Source: Bacteroidales bacterium (GTDB lineage Bacteria > Bacteroidota > Bacteroidia > Bacteroidales > UBA932). Taken from it: a stretch of 64,000 bases of DNA. Shown here piece after piece: positions 31,257 to 39,744 of the stretch. The first letter of the stretch is position 1. Each line of letters begins with the position of its first letter. The position numbers were made by a program, and so were the translations under genes. The stretch is from NCBI GenBank assembly GCA_021371955.1, contig JAJFVD010000005.1, positions 1-64,000 on the forward strand, given 5' to 3'. The notes below the pieces were generated by a model. The model was given only the letters and a program-made list of their open reading frames with translations, was not told the origin of the DNA and searched no databases.

Positions 31257-32483
31257 TTATTCTAATTTCCCCTGAAAATATTCGTGATTTGCTAGCACCT
31301 GCGCATTTTGCTCCTTGGTAACTTTGATATACTTAAGAAACGCTTTTTCCGTTTTATGCCCGGTAATCATCATAATGGAAATTGAGGGAATGCCGGATAG
31401 GTACATATTCGTTGCTCCGGAGCGTCTAGCAGTGTGCGTTGTAATTAGTTCATACTTTTTGAAGGTCCTGGCAACCTTTTTTCCGCCCTCTGTTTTAGTA
31501 ATAATTATTGGCTCGTCCATACCCGCTATTTTTCCAACTTCCTTGATGTACTTGTTAAGCTTCGTCTCTGAAAGCTTTGGCAGCTTATAATCATAACTCT
31601 CTAAAATTTCCCTGGCGATATGGTGAATTGGGACAACCACTCTTTGACTCTTTTTTTTTGTTGTTTTAAATATCATTCCGTCTCTGATATTGTCTTTTGA
31701 TAAGGTTTTGTAGTCCGATATTCTCATTGCGGTGCAGCACCCAACCAAGAATATATTCCTCGCTTTCGCAAGCCTTTTGGGGAGGTCGAGATTGTGCAAC
31801 TCCTCAATCTCACGCATAGATAGGTAGATGCTGTCAGCCTCCTCCTCGACTTTGGTATAATCGTCTATTGTGCCGCTGATTGTAATACCTTTCTTTTGAA
31901 AATCGTGTAGCACCGTTTTAATATTTTTTATCTGAAGAGATGAGTAGTTAAGTGACGGTAGCCGACCCTCTTTATTTTTGTAACGCTTAATTTTCCTTGA
32001 TTGAAATAGCCTCTGGAATTTTTCAAGGTACGAGTAATCGACTTTCCCGATTTCCACTGAGTCAGGCATAAGCTCACAAATGGCTCTATAAGTTGTTGTG
32101 TACGATTTAATATTTGACTTAGCGACATTAGTACCAAGGTATAGCTTGAAGTAGGTGGTAAACCTGGAATCTTCTTTAACTTCCTTTTTTTTACCCATAA
32201 AAATGTCAAGCTTCTCCCTCAATTCGTCAGCATCAATGGCGCTTTTCTCTTCGTAGTAGTTTTCTACTAGCTTTCTGCATCGGTCAATTTTTTTATTTAC
32301 TGCCTTGGCTCGTTGAAATTCCATTAGCTCTCGCACCTTCTGAGTGTCCTTGTTCCAAAATTTAACAGGGACTATTTCCGAAATGGAATATTTAAACGGT
32401 TTTTTCTGTCCGGAAAAAACGTAAACATAAATTAGACTATTTTCTTTGCTGGGTTCTTTTAAAATAAATTTTATTGAAAGCAT
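31257..32483 (-). CDS. int: Tyrosine recombinase / phage integrase
   Basis: 408 residues, typical of Bacteroidetes site-specific integrases with N-terminal arm-binding, SAM-like core-binding (about 110-210) and catalytic domains. Catalytic residues are visible: Arg in CTAMRISDYKTL, HTARRSG (HxxR), ITGHKTEKAFLKYIKV with His and the Tyr nucleophile. It heads a - strand operon and sits at the right end of the phage gene block. Integrates and excises the element. Confidence 0.92.
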   Translation of the reverse strand: MLSIKFILKEPSKENSLIYVYVFSGQKKPFKYSISEIVPVKFWNKDTQKVRELMEFQRAKAVNKKIDRCRKLVENYYEEKSAIDADELREKLDIFMGKKKEVKEDSRFTTYFKLYLGTNVAKSNIKSYTTTYRAICELMPDSVEIGKVDYSYLEKFQRLFQSRKIKRYKNKEGRLPSLNYSSLQIKNIKTVLHDFQKKGITISGTIDDYTKVEEEADSIYLSMREIEELHNLDLPKRLAKARNIFLVGCCTAMRISDYKTLSKDNIRDGMIFKTTKKKSQRVVVPIHHIAREILESYDYKLPKLSETKLNKYIKEVGKIAGMDEPIIITKTEGGKKVARTFKKYELITTHTARRSGATNMYLSGIPSISIMMITGHKTEKAFLKYIKVTKEQNAQVLANHEYFQGKLE

Positions 32484-32510
32484 CGGGGGGAATGATTAGG
32501 GGAACGATTA

Positions 32511-32518
32511 CAAATATA
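32511..32518 (-). promoter_or_regulatory. -7 box of the integrase operon
   Basis: Reads TATATTTG on the - strand, 27 bases upstream of the ATG at 32483. The same octamer is used before the ParB-like and scaffold genes. A -33 element is not clear in this very AT-rich stretch. Confidence 0.5.
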
Positions 32519-32641
32519 TTATTTAATTATAAGCGAAAAAAATAAAAAACAATTTTATTTAAAATGCTGAAAATTAACTATAGTAGGAAAATAGAGTAAA
32601 TTAAAATTAAAGGGTTCTACTCCCAACCGAATCACAAAGCA

Positions 32642-32755
32642 AAAAAATGTAAGCCGCACAAATGTGCGGCTTATTTTATTTACGGCATTCGCAGCAAATT
32701 TATTTGCAGGCGAAAAGCCGTAAATAAAGAAGGGGCTTAGCCCCTTACATTTTTT
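32642..32755. repeat. Cloverleaf-like cluster of nested inverted repeats
   Basis: Outer arms AAAAAATGTAAG (32642-32653) and CTTACATTTTTT (32744-32755) are perfect 12-base complements. Inside are three hairpins: TAAGCCGCACA/TGTGCGGCTTA (32650-32673); TTTATTTACGGC/GCCGTAAATAAA (32675-32686, 32717-32728) with TTCGC/GCGAA and GCAAAT/ATTTGC nested within it; and AAGGGGC/GCCCCTT (32730-32746). Outer arms partly overlap the first and third hairpins, so folds compete. Possible structured RNA, back-to-back terminators or a recombination substrate. Confidence 0.65.
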
Positions 32756-32778
32756 AACTTTGTTGGAGCCCCCCACCA

Positions 32779-32808
32779 GGGATCACCGAGCGGGAGCGAG
32801 GTAATCCC
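32779..32808. repeat. REP-like imperfect palindrome
   Basis: GGGATCACC and GGTAATCCC pair with one mismatch around a GC-rich centre GAGCGGGAGCGA. The GC content contrasts with the AT-rich surroundings. The layout resembles chromosomal REP sequences; if so, host DNA may begin here. Confidence 0.45.
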
Positions 32809-33253
32809 AAATTATTAACGAGTTATTTAAAACGCCAACAATTTTTTCGCTTAATAAAATATTAGTTGTATTTATTTTCTATGTTAAAAGTGTCTTTTAT
32901 TGAAAATGTTTTCCAAATGTTTTACAAATGTTTTACAAAATTGGAAGTATGATTGCTCTTAAAGTATTAAACCTACTACAGAAACATCAAATTCATACAA
33001 CAAATTTATGGAGTAAACACATACCAAGAGATGGCGGAGTATTAATCGATTTTAAAGTAAATTTTTGTATAGTAATTATATACTAGAAAGAATGAAGAGA
33101 ATAACTTTCTTAAGATACCCTAAAATCATTTAATCAATTCTCTCAGCCAAAATAAGAGACATCAAAAAAGAAAATATTATTACTTGATCAAATGATAGTC
33201 CAGGTGTTGTAGCCAATTTTATTCTGAAATAAATATAATATAAAAACAAGGTT

Positions 33254-33604
33254 TTATTTCATATCGAAAATAGTTTCAATCACTTTATTTAAAATACCTT
33301 CTATGTACTCATCTTTTACAAATCTTTTTGTTCTGGTGTCTATTCCATGAATTTCCTTATATACAAATTTGTCAAGCTGATGTGTAACAAAATAGCTCTT
33401 CTCCTTCAATGGAGATGTTAGCATTTCATCACTAATCTCTATAGTGTATTCATCATGATGATTTTTCGTAGAAATAAGTACAGCATAAAAAATATCGTCA
33501 CCAAAATCAGTAAGGTTCTGTGAGACAACTAATGCAGGATGGTCAATTACCTCGCCATCGGATAGTCTAAAAGGAACGAATACTATTTCCCCTTGGTCTA
33601 CCAT
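33254..33604 (-). CDS. PemK/MazF-like toxin
   Basis: Start taken at ATG 33604 (MVDQGEIVFVPFRLSDGE), with a GTG one codon earlier. 116 residues. GEIVFVPF followed by HPALVVSQN fits the beta-barrel core of PemK/MazF RNases, where GxIvxv and RPalVis are conserved; here His replaces the Arg. SPLKEKSYFVTHQLDKFVYKEI fits the later S/KxS-type strand region. Last gene of a three-gene operon, coupled to the upstream gene by a TGATG overlap. Probably cleaves RNA; the antitoxin would be one of the two upstream proteins. Confidence 0.65.
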   Translation of the reverse strand: MVDQGEIVFVPFRLSDGEVIDHPALVVSQNLTDFGDDIFYAVLISTKNHHDEYTIEISDEMLTSPLKEKSYFVTHQLDKFVYKEIHGIDTRTKRFVKDEYIEGILNKVIETIFDMK

Positions 33605-34008
33605 CACTTATACCATTTTTCTGAAACTGATAATACTTGTCCTGAAACTTCACTACGGTGGGAAATATAATCATTTATAGAAATATCAGATTGGTTATAT
33701 TCTATTGTGGGGTTTGAATTATTTGCAAGGCTTTTTTGTAGTCTTTCAGAATACGCTTTGATATTAAAGTGCCCAGTTTTTTTCATTTTTAAATTTTGGA
33801 CATCAAGTGTTATAGTTGTCGTTTTAGTTAACAATTTATTGTTATTTATAAGATTATCAATAACTAATTGATTTGAAATGGTGTTCCCCTCAATTCTAGT
33901 CCCAAAAGTATACCCGAAAAATGGATTGATTTGAGGAAACATCGATGATGTGCTAGTAATTATCAGCGACGAGTACTTAATCATGTCGAGTCTATTTAAA
34001 GCTATCAT
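33604..34008 (-). CDS. Unknown middle protein of the TIGR04255-PemK operon
   Basis: 134 residues, not recognised, with no membrane segment. It begins MIALNRLDMIKYSSLIITST and is rich in Asn, Ser and Ile; TTTITLDVQNLKMKKTGHF suggests beta strands. It overlaps the upstream gene by 17 bases and the toxin start by one base, so the three genes are translated together. It could be an antitoxin or a third component; no DNA-binding motif is evident. Confidence 0.6.
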   Translation of the reverse strand: MIALNRLDMIKYSSLIITSTSSMFPQINPFFGYTFGTRIEGNTISNQLVIDNLINNNKLLTKTTTITLDVQNLKMKKTGHFNIKAYSERLQKSLANNSNPTIEYNQSDISINDYISHRSEVSGQVLSVSEKWYK

Positions 34009-34726
34009 AAAGACTTCCGTTTGTCAATTGTTTAAAAAAAGAAGATAAATATTCGTGAGAATATTTTAAATAACTGTCAATTTCAGCATTAATATTACTA
34101 AATGGAATTTCTTTAGAAAAATTACTTTCTACAATTAATCCATAAACTTGAATATTGTTAATTTTATTGAATCCTGTATTTATACTTAATGCAAAAGTTC
34201 CATTTTCTAATATACAAGATGTGCCGAAATTAAATTTGTGAGGCATTTTACCTTCAAGCAATTTTGATTCAATTTTAATATTTAATTTTTTACTTAAAAA
34301 ATCAAAGACGCATTCTCTGGTATAATCTGAATTAAAAAAATCAATATATTTTAAAGTTAATGTTGCTTTCTGTTCTAGAGGATGGAATAATTCACAGAAC
34401 ACATCTACAACCTCTTTTATGTCCAATAAAAAAGAATCCCAATAATAATTACTATCAATAGTATTAATAGACAAAACTCCAGGTCCTAATTGGAAAAGAG
34501 GGTATCCGTCTTTCGATTGAAATCTATGTGTTGGATTGCCAATAAAAAAACTAAAAGGTAAATTTGGATCTGGACGAAGATTAATTTTATTAATGTATTT
34601 TTCATTGAGTTTAGAGTACATCGACCCTATTAATATTTGAAATTCATTGATATCTTGAGGATGTTGGGAATTCCATCGAATTTCAAATATTACCTCAACT
34701 AATGGAGCTTTAATAAGCTTTGACAT
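33992..34726 (-). CDS. TIGR04255-like family protein
   Basis: 244 residues. The start MSKLIKAPLVEVIFEIRWN and the later GYPLFQLGPGVLSINTI and KATLTLKYIDFFN segments fit the sporadically distributed TIGR04255 family, whose function is unknown. The patchy distribution of that family and the toxin-like gene at the end of this operon suggest a conflict system. First gene of the operon; 247 bases of AT-rich non-coding DNA separate it from the AbiH gene upstream. Confidence 0.7.
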   Translation of the reverse strand: MSKLIKAPLVEVIFEIRWNSQHPQDINEFQILIGSMYSKLNEKYINKINLRPDPNLPFSFFIGNPTHRFQSKDGYPLFQLGPGVLSINTIDSNYYWDSFLLDIKEVVDVFCELFHPLEQKATLTLKYIDFFNSDYTRECVFDFLSKKLNIKIESKLLEGKMPHKFNFGTSCILENGTFALSINTGFNKINNIQVYGLIVESNFSKEIPFSNINAEIDSYLKYSHEYLSSFFKQLTNGSLYDSFK

Positions 34727-34973
34727 ATTATATATGAATTAAACTGAAGAAAAAACTACTTCTTTATCAAGAATCACTGCAAATTTATGCAAAATTTTGA
34801 CACAAGATTCATTTACCAAAAATATCAATTATTGCCTTGGTTTCAAACGTAAGTAAAGTTACAAATTGATTTTATTAAATTGGTTCTTTTAAAGAACATT
34901 TTTTTTAATATAATGTTTTACAATAGATGTACATTTATATCAGCCCAGATTCTAAAAGCTATAAAACAAATAA

Positions 34974-36074
34974 TTATAAAGGGTTGCAATCACGAATATT
35001 TACAATTTTTTTTCTCATTTCCGCTTTTTGGTCTAGTGGAAATATTCGCGAAATATTCATTGTTTTATCTTTATAGTCATTTGACCCATCTTCCTTTCTA
35101 TGATAATAGATTTGAATTTTTTGGCAATTGTCGGTGCAAAAAAGTTCCTTTAATAAGACCCTGTCGCTAACTCCGCATGAATGACCCATTATATGCACGT
35201 TATATTTTTGCTTTTCTAATAGTTCAGCTAATGCCGAATATTGCTTGCCCTGGAAATACTCAAACGACTTAAAATTGGTCAAAATATCGTTATCCCCACA
35301 TTCTTCCAGTTCGCTATACCTTTTATCAGACTCGTCTCCATACCCAAAAATAATTGATTTATGGTCGTTTAGAACGCCGTGAATATTAATTAAGATGGCA
35401 TTATTCCAATTCTGATAACGTTGGACAAAGTAACTGTGATAGATACCGGCTGTATAAGTATAGTTGAAATTAAGAAGAACAATTTTTCTGTCGGTGTTAT
35501 CCCCGTGGCTGAAATCAAGGTCAACTTTACAACTTTCAAACAAAGTATCTAACAGCTCAAATATTGAGTTATTACCTGAAAATTTATCTCTCTCCTTAGG
35601 CGTAACGGTGCCAAGATATTCAATAAGTTCTCTTTTTATTATTGAGAAGCATTCATTTAAATCCTTGACTTTTTTATTTAATTCTTCCCTTGGATTAACA
35701 CCGGAGCCTTTGTCAAATCTATCACTATTGTAAAATTCTTGCGTTTCGGTTACAAGATTATAAAGAAATATAAAATATTCTCTTTCAACTCCTTCCCAGG
35801 TGCTATTTTTATGATGCTCATAAATTTTTTTAAAGAAGTCGTTAGTTCCGTATGCAAATATGGCTTTCCTATTAATTTGTTCAACGCCATTAACTACTTT
35901 AAGCGGTTCTCCACTTATTGAAAACCAAATTAAATCGTGTTTTAAAATTTTAAAACCGCTTTCTCTGCTTTTCTCTAAACACTTTTCAATATACCAATTA
36001 ATAAAATCGCAGTACCCTGTTTTATATCCATGTGCGAGATCAAACCCATTGCCAATAATTACTAAATCGACCAT
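34974..36074 (-). CDS. abiH: AbiH-family abortive infection protein
   Basis: 366 residues. The N-terminus MVDLVIIGNGFDLAHGYKTGYCDFINW is the hallmark of the AbiH family (GNGFDxxHG), first known from a lactococcal phage-resistance plasmid. Further family-like parts are LNFNYTYT, NIHG, IFGYGDE and HIMGHSCGVSDR, which resemble a SIR2/nucleotide-binding-like fold. The mechanism is not established. It lies next to the toxin operon, between the integrase and a truncated host gene, so it is probably mobile defence cargo. Confidence 0.82.
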   Translation of the reverse strand: MVDLVIIGNGFDLAHGYKTGYCDFINWYIEKCLEKSRESGFKILKHDLIWFSISGEPLKVVNGVEQINRKAIFAYGTNDFFKKIYEHHKNSTWEGVEREYFIFLYNLVTETQEFYNSDRFDKGSGVNPREELNKKVKDLNECFSIIKRELIEYLGTVTPKERDKFSGNNSIFELLDTLFESCKVDLDFSHGDNTDRKIVLLNFNYTYTAGIYHSYFVQRYQNWNNAILINIHGVLNDHKSIIFGYGDESDKRYSELEECGDNDILTNFKSFEYFQGKQYSALAELLEKQKYNVHIMGHSCGVSDRVLLKELFCTDNCQKIQIYYHRKEDGSNDYKDKTMNISRIFPLDQKAEMRKKIVNIRDCNPL

Positions 36075-36115
36075 AAATTATTCAATATATTACTTATTAA
36101 TGCAGCTTTAGTTAA

Positions 36116-36610
36116 TGTACTAATCAAAAAATAAACGAATTAAAAACACAGGTAAACCATTCTATTGATGAATTAAGAAAAATTTCCACAGATTTGGCAC
36201 CTTCAGGAATATTGGAGTTTGGGTTTGAAATGGCAATTAAGAACCTCTGTAATCAGGTACAGAAAACCACAGGAATACAGATAGACTTTTCCTGGTTCGG
36301 TAATTTTGAGCATATAAAGCAACGCACAAAAATTTATTTGTACAGAATAGTACAGGAAGCTCTGAATAATGCGATTAAACATTCGGAAGCAACTCAGATT
36401 CAGATTCAGCTTACAGAAACAGTTGAAAATTTAGTGCTTATAATAGAGGACAACGGAAAAGGCTTCAATTACAATACCAATGACATGGGACTGGGAAAAG
36501 GGTTATTCAATATGCGTGAACGAAGTATTTTACTGGATGGTACATTTGATGTGGAATCCTTTCCGGAAAAAGGGACCACTATTCGGGTTAAGGTAAATAA
36601 AATCGTATGA
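36116..36610 (+). pseudogene. 5'-truncated NarL-type sensor histidine kinase
   Basis: The frame is open from 36116 without a proper start; a stop precedes it at 36113. It encodes the end of the dimerisation domain (SIDELRKISTDLAPSGILEFG) and a complete HATPase domain: YRIVQEALNNAIKHSEA (N box), DNGKGF (G1), GLGKGLFNMRER (G2). The histidine-containing helix and the sensor part are missing. A shortened product from TTG 36194 or ATG 36228 could not be phosphorylated. The break is just upstream of the AbiH gene. Its stop overlaps the regulator start (ATGA). Confidence 0.75.
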
Positions 36611-37275
36611 CTATGAGAAAAATCAAAATATTGTTGGTTGATGACCATCAGATTATCCTCGATGGTGTTAAAACAATGCTGATTGACGAAGAAGATATTG
36701 ATTTCATTGGTTGTGCCTCTAATGGATTTAAAGCATTGGAAATTATTAAATCTCAATTACCAGATATTGTCATAAGCGACATTTCAATGCCGGATATGAC
36801 AGGTATTGAGTTGACCTCTAAAATCATAGAGATGAACCTTCCTTCCAGGGTGCTCATTTTGTCGATGTATACAACAGATGACTATATCTACAATGCAATT
36901 AAAGCCGGTGCAAGAGGAATCTTGCCAAAGCAGGATACTAATAAGGAGATGTTGATGGAGGCCATCCGGACAATAAGTGAAGGAGATGAGTATTATGCAT
37001 CGAATATCTCCAAAAACCTCATGAAATCGTATGTCTCTAAAATTAAGAATATCAATCCTACAGAAAAACCAAAGAATTACTCCCTCACTTCGCGAGAGAA
37101 AGAGATATTAAAATTGTATGTAGAAGGATTTTCTAATCTGGAGGTAGCAGAAAAATTAAATATCAGTATTAGAACAGTAGAGACACATAAAAACAATATA
37201 ATGCAAAAATTTGATTTTAAAAGTACCGTCGAAATGGTAAAATTTGCATTGAAAAACAATATCGTGTCGTTCTAG
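36607..37275 (+). CDS. NarL/FixJ-family response regulator
   Basis: 222 residues. Receiver domain about 5-120 with VDDH, phosphorylation Asp in DIVISDISMPDMTG and the conserved Lys in LPKQDT; C-terminal LuxR-type helix-turn-helix about 150-215 (LTSREKEILKLYVEGFSNLEVAEKLN, SIRTVETHKNNIMQKF). Coupled to the truncated kinase upstream, so it has lost its partner unless another kinase phosphorylates it. Convergent with the serine hydrolase gene 12 bases downstream. Confidence 0.9.
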   Translation: MTMRKIKILLVDDHQIILDGVKTMLIDEEDIDFIGCASNGFKALEIIKSQLPDIVISDISMPDMTGIELTSKIIEMNLPSRVLILSMYTTDDYIYNAIKAGARGILPKQDTNKEMLMEAIRTISEGDEYYASNISKNLMKSYVSKIKNINPTEKPKNYSLTSREKEILKLYVEGFSNLEVAEKLNISIRTVETHKNNIMQKFDFKSTVEMVKFALKNNIVSF

Positions 37276-37287
37276 TACACCAAATTT

Positions 37288-38613
37288 CTACTCTTTCGTA
37301 AATACAAAATTTGCACCTCCTTGCTTCAGCGTCATCTGCATTATTTCAGGTTTAAATTCGATAACAATACTCCCGTCTGCCGATTTAAAAATATTTTTGT
37401 CGGATGCGTTCAGGCTAAGTGATGACTGACCTGTTGCCTGAGCAATTAATTTATTGCCACTCTTAGTGAAAGTTATTTTTAATGGTATCTGAATGCTTGA
37501 ATATATTCCCAGGTATTTATCTAGATCTTCTGAAGTGAGATTAATGACTTTAAAAGAAGGAATTTCAAATGGCTTGTCGTATAAGCAGCTTAACGCGAAA
37601 ATCATTATTGTGTTATTGCTGAAATTGCTTCCGTTAGATGTTAGTGCAACGCTAATCTTGTCCTCAGGAAGGAACGACAGCGTAGATGTGAATCTGTCAA
37701 TACCACCTGTATGACCATATAGAACCTTTTCGTAAAACGGAAACCGGAAAATCCCCTTTCCATAATTGTCTTCTATAGTTGTCATTTGTCTCAGGCTCTT
37801 TTCAGAAATGATTTTTCCGGAAAATAAATCATAGATGAATAGTGCTAAGTCCGAGGGATTTGAAACAATAGCACCGGCTCCAAGAGGAATTGACATATCG
37901 GTCTCACTCTCTTTAACCCACTTATCATCAAATTTATATGAATAACACTCGTTGTCTGATAAATTAATTTTATTGCCCAAATAAGTGTTTTTTAAACGAA
38001 GTGGCTTAGTGATATATTTCTCAACCAGTGTTTTATATGGTTTATTGTAGATTTTCTCAAGTATTATTGTAAGCAAAACATAGTTCGAATTGCTGTACTG
38101 ACCTTTGCTGTTAGGCTCAAAATCGCTCTTGCCGTTAGTAATGATTTCAACTAATTCTTTCTCACTTTTTGGCAATGTATTCCATTTTAAATAATCCGGA
38201 TTATCTGTAAAATTATGAATTCCGCTTCTGTGATTTAAAAGATTGCCAATCGTTATTTTCCTGGCATTTTCTATTGAAGGAAAGAATGCATCAATCGTTT
38301 TGTCCAATGTCAATTTGTTCTCGTCAATTGCTTTGAAAACAAGTGCAGAAGTAAACATTTTGGAAATTGAACCAATCCTGTACTTTGATTCAGGAGAAGC
38401 TCTTTTCAAAGTCTCAATATCGGCATAGCCTATTGCCCGTGAGTATATAAGTTGACCGTTTTGAGAAATGGCAATACTTCCCATAAATTTATTGTTAGCC
38501 TCTAATGTTTGGAATACACTGTCAAGTTTAGCTACATTAATTTTTTGTGCAAAACTGTTTCCTGAAAATAATGCAACGACCAGGAAGTTAATAATGAGTA
38601 ATTTCGCTTTCAT
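37288..38613 (-). CDS. Serine hydrolase of the beta-lactamase class C / penicillin-binding fold
   Basis: 441 residues with an N-terminal signal peptide (LLIINFLVVALFSGNSFAQ). Catalytic motifs are present: SISK (82-85) as SxxK, YSN in GQYSNSNYVLL, and HTGG in YGHTGGIDRF standing for KTG. The C-terminal 90 residues form a small beta domain. Such enzymes are periplasmic esterases, D-amino-acid peptidases or peptidoglycan hydrolases more often than true beta-lactamases. Convergent with the response regulator gene. Confidence 0.85.
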   Translation of the reverse strand: MKAKLLIINFLVVALFSGNSFAQKINVAKLDSVFQTLEANNKFMGSIAISQNGQLIYSRAIGYADIETLKRASPESKYRIGSISKMFTSALVFKAIDENKLTLDKTIDAFFPSIENARKITIGNLLNHRSGIHNFTDNPDYLKWNTLPKSEKELVEIITNGKSDFEPNSKGQYSNSNYVLLTIILEKIYNKPYKTLVEKYITKPLRLKNTYLGNKINLSDNECYSYKFDDKWVKESETDMSIPLGAGAIVSNPSDLALFIYDLFSGKIISEKSLRQMTTIEDNYGKGIFRFPFYEKVLYGHTGGIDRFTSTLSFLPEDKISVALTSNGSNFSNNTIMIFALSCLYDKPFEIPSFKVINLTSEDLDKYLGIYSSIQIPLKITFTKSGNKLIAQATGQSSLSLNASDKNIFKSADGSIVIEFKPEIMQMTLKQGGANFVFTKE

Positions 38614-38634
38614 CTGAATATTTATAATAATAAT

Positions 38635-39744
38635 TTATTCGCCAGGAACAGTAAAATAAAACACGGACCCTTTTCCTTCTTCACTTTCGACCCATATTTT
38701 CCCACCCTGCTTTTCAATAAAATCTTTGCAAAGAATCAATCCAAGTCCTGTACTTGCTTCTCCTTCAGTTCCGGGTCTGTTTGTCCTCACATCCAGTCGG
38801 AACAAATTATCCACCATAGCCTCATTCATTCCTATGCCAGAATCTTTAACTGAGATTTCAACAGTTTTGTCTTCAACTGCTTTTGCGTTGATAGATATTT
38901 TTCCTCCCTTTGGAGTAAATTTTATTGCATTAGAAACAAGGTTGCGTATAACAGTCTGGAGCATATTTTTATCGGCATAGACTTCAACACCATCCTCAAT
39001 ACTGTTAACAATTTCGATTCCTTTATTTTTTGCCGGTTCCTGCACATTCACGATACTCTCTTCAGCTATTTTGTGCAACAACATATTTTTGGGCTCAAAT
39101 GGAATTAAACCCTGTTTGATTTTTGCCCATTGGAGCAGGTTTTCAAGAAGACTGAAAAGATTAGTGGCAGAAATTCTCATGCTTGCTGCGAAATCCTGTA
39201 TATCCTCCTTGGTAAGTTCCGACAACTTCTCGTCAAGTAATTGAGTTACGCCCAAAAAACTACTGAACGGGCCACGCAGGTCGTGGGCAATAATTGAAAA
39301 AAATCTGTCTTTTTCTGCATTGATTCTTTGAAGCTCTTTCTTTTGATAGTAGAGGTTAAGATGTGTTTCTACCCTCACTCTCACCTCTTCGGCTTTAAAC
39401 GGTTTAGTAATGAAATCTGCTCCGCCTGTTGTCAAAGCTTTAACAATATCAGTTGTATCATTTAGTGCACTTATGAAGATGATGGGTACATCGTTAAGTT
39501 TTGGGTTTGCCTTTAACCTGCGGCAAACTTCAAACCCGTCAATATCCGGCATCATAACATCTAGGAGAATGAGATCCGGTTTCTCTTTTTCTGCAACCTG
39601 CAATGCAAGTGTCCCATTGGGGACAGGGCGGACTTTGTATCCTTTGTCCTTAAGTATGTGATCTAACAACCTAAGATTTGCAGGGACATCATCAACAATC
39701 AGAATGTTAGGCACATTTTGCTGTGATTCATAATCGCTTCTCAT
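38635..39744 (-). CDS. Receiver-histidine kinase hybrid
   Basis: 369 residues: an N-terminal receiver (IVDD, DLILLDVMMPDIDGF, and Lys in FITKPF), then a HisKA domain with FSIIAHDLRGPFSSFLGV and a HATPase (NLVSNAIKFTPKGG, DSGIGMNE, GLGLILCKDF). No membrane segment, so cytoplasmic. It overlaps the large hybrid kinase by 17 bases and is probably its partner. Its kinase module is strikingly like that of the propeller sensor at 43453. Confidence 0.9.
   Translation of the reverse strand: MRSDYESQQNVPNILIVDDVPANLRLLDHILKDKGYKVRPVPNGTLALQVAEKEKPDLILLDVMMPDIDGFEVCRRLKANPKLNDVPIIFISALNDTTDIVKALTTGGADFITKPFKAEEVRVRVETHLNLYYQKKELQRINAEKDRFFSIIAHDLRGPFSSFLGVTQLLDEKLSELTKEDIQDFAASMRISATNLFSLLENLLQWAKIKQGLIPFEPKNMLLHKIAEESIVNVQEPAKNKGIEIVNSIEDGVEVYADKNMLQTVIRNLVSNAIKFTPKGGKISINAKAVEDKTVEISVKDSGIGMNEAMVDNLFRLDVRTNRPGTEGEASTGLGLILCKDFIEKQGGKIWVESEEGKGSVFYFTVPGE

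Larger units (their letters stand above)
32484..33253. other. Non-coding stretch between integrase and toxin operon
   Basis: 770 bases with no convincing gene. It holds the integrase promoter, the sequence GGGTTCTACTCCC (about 32612-32624) that slightly resembles a tRNA T-arm and is the best candidate for an attachment core, a cluster of nested inverted repeats at 32642-32755, and an imperfect palindrome at 32779-32808. A 45-residue frame at 32949-33086 is possible but unsupported. The last 160 bases are plain AT-rich sequence. Confidence 0.6.

Noticed and set aside
1..32483. Mu-like transposable phage
   Set aside because: The head protein is F-like, but there is no transposase in view and the element carries a tyrosine integrase, terminase and siphovirus tail genes.
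32605..32640. tRNA gene or tRNA remnant as attachment site
   Set aside because: GGGTTCTACTCCC resembles a T-arm only in part; no acceptor, D or anticodon arms can be built around it on either strand.
32555..32776. - strand open frame of 73 codons beside the integrase
   Set aside because: It runs through the nested hairpins, and its sequence is a by-product of inverted repeats.
32949..33086. 45-codon frame in the gap before the toxin operon
   Set aside because: It has an ATG but no recognisable protein, no ribosome-binding site and AT-rich random-like composition.
37288..38613. Antibiotic-resistance beta-lactamase
   Set aside because: The motifs SISK, YSN and HTG place it in the broad serine hydrolase family. 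His in place of Lys in the third motif and the extra C-terminal domain make a true resistance enzyme unlikely.
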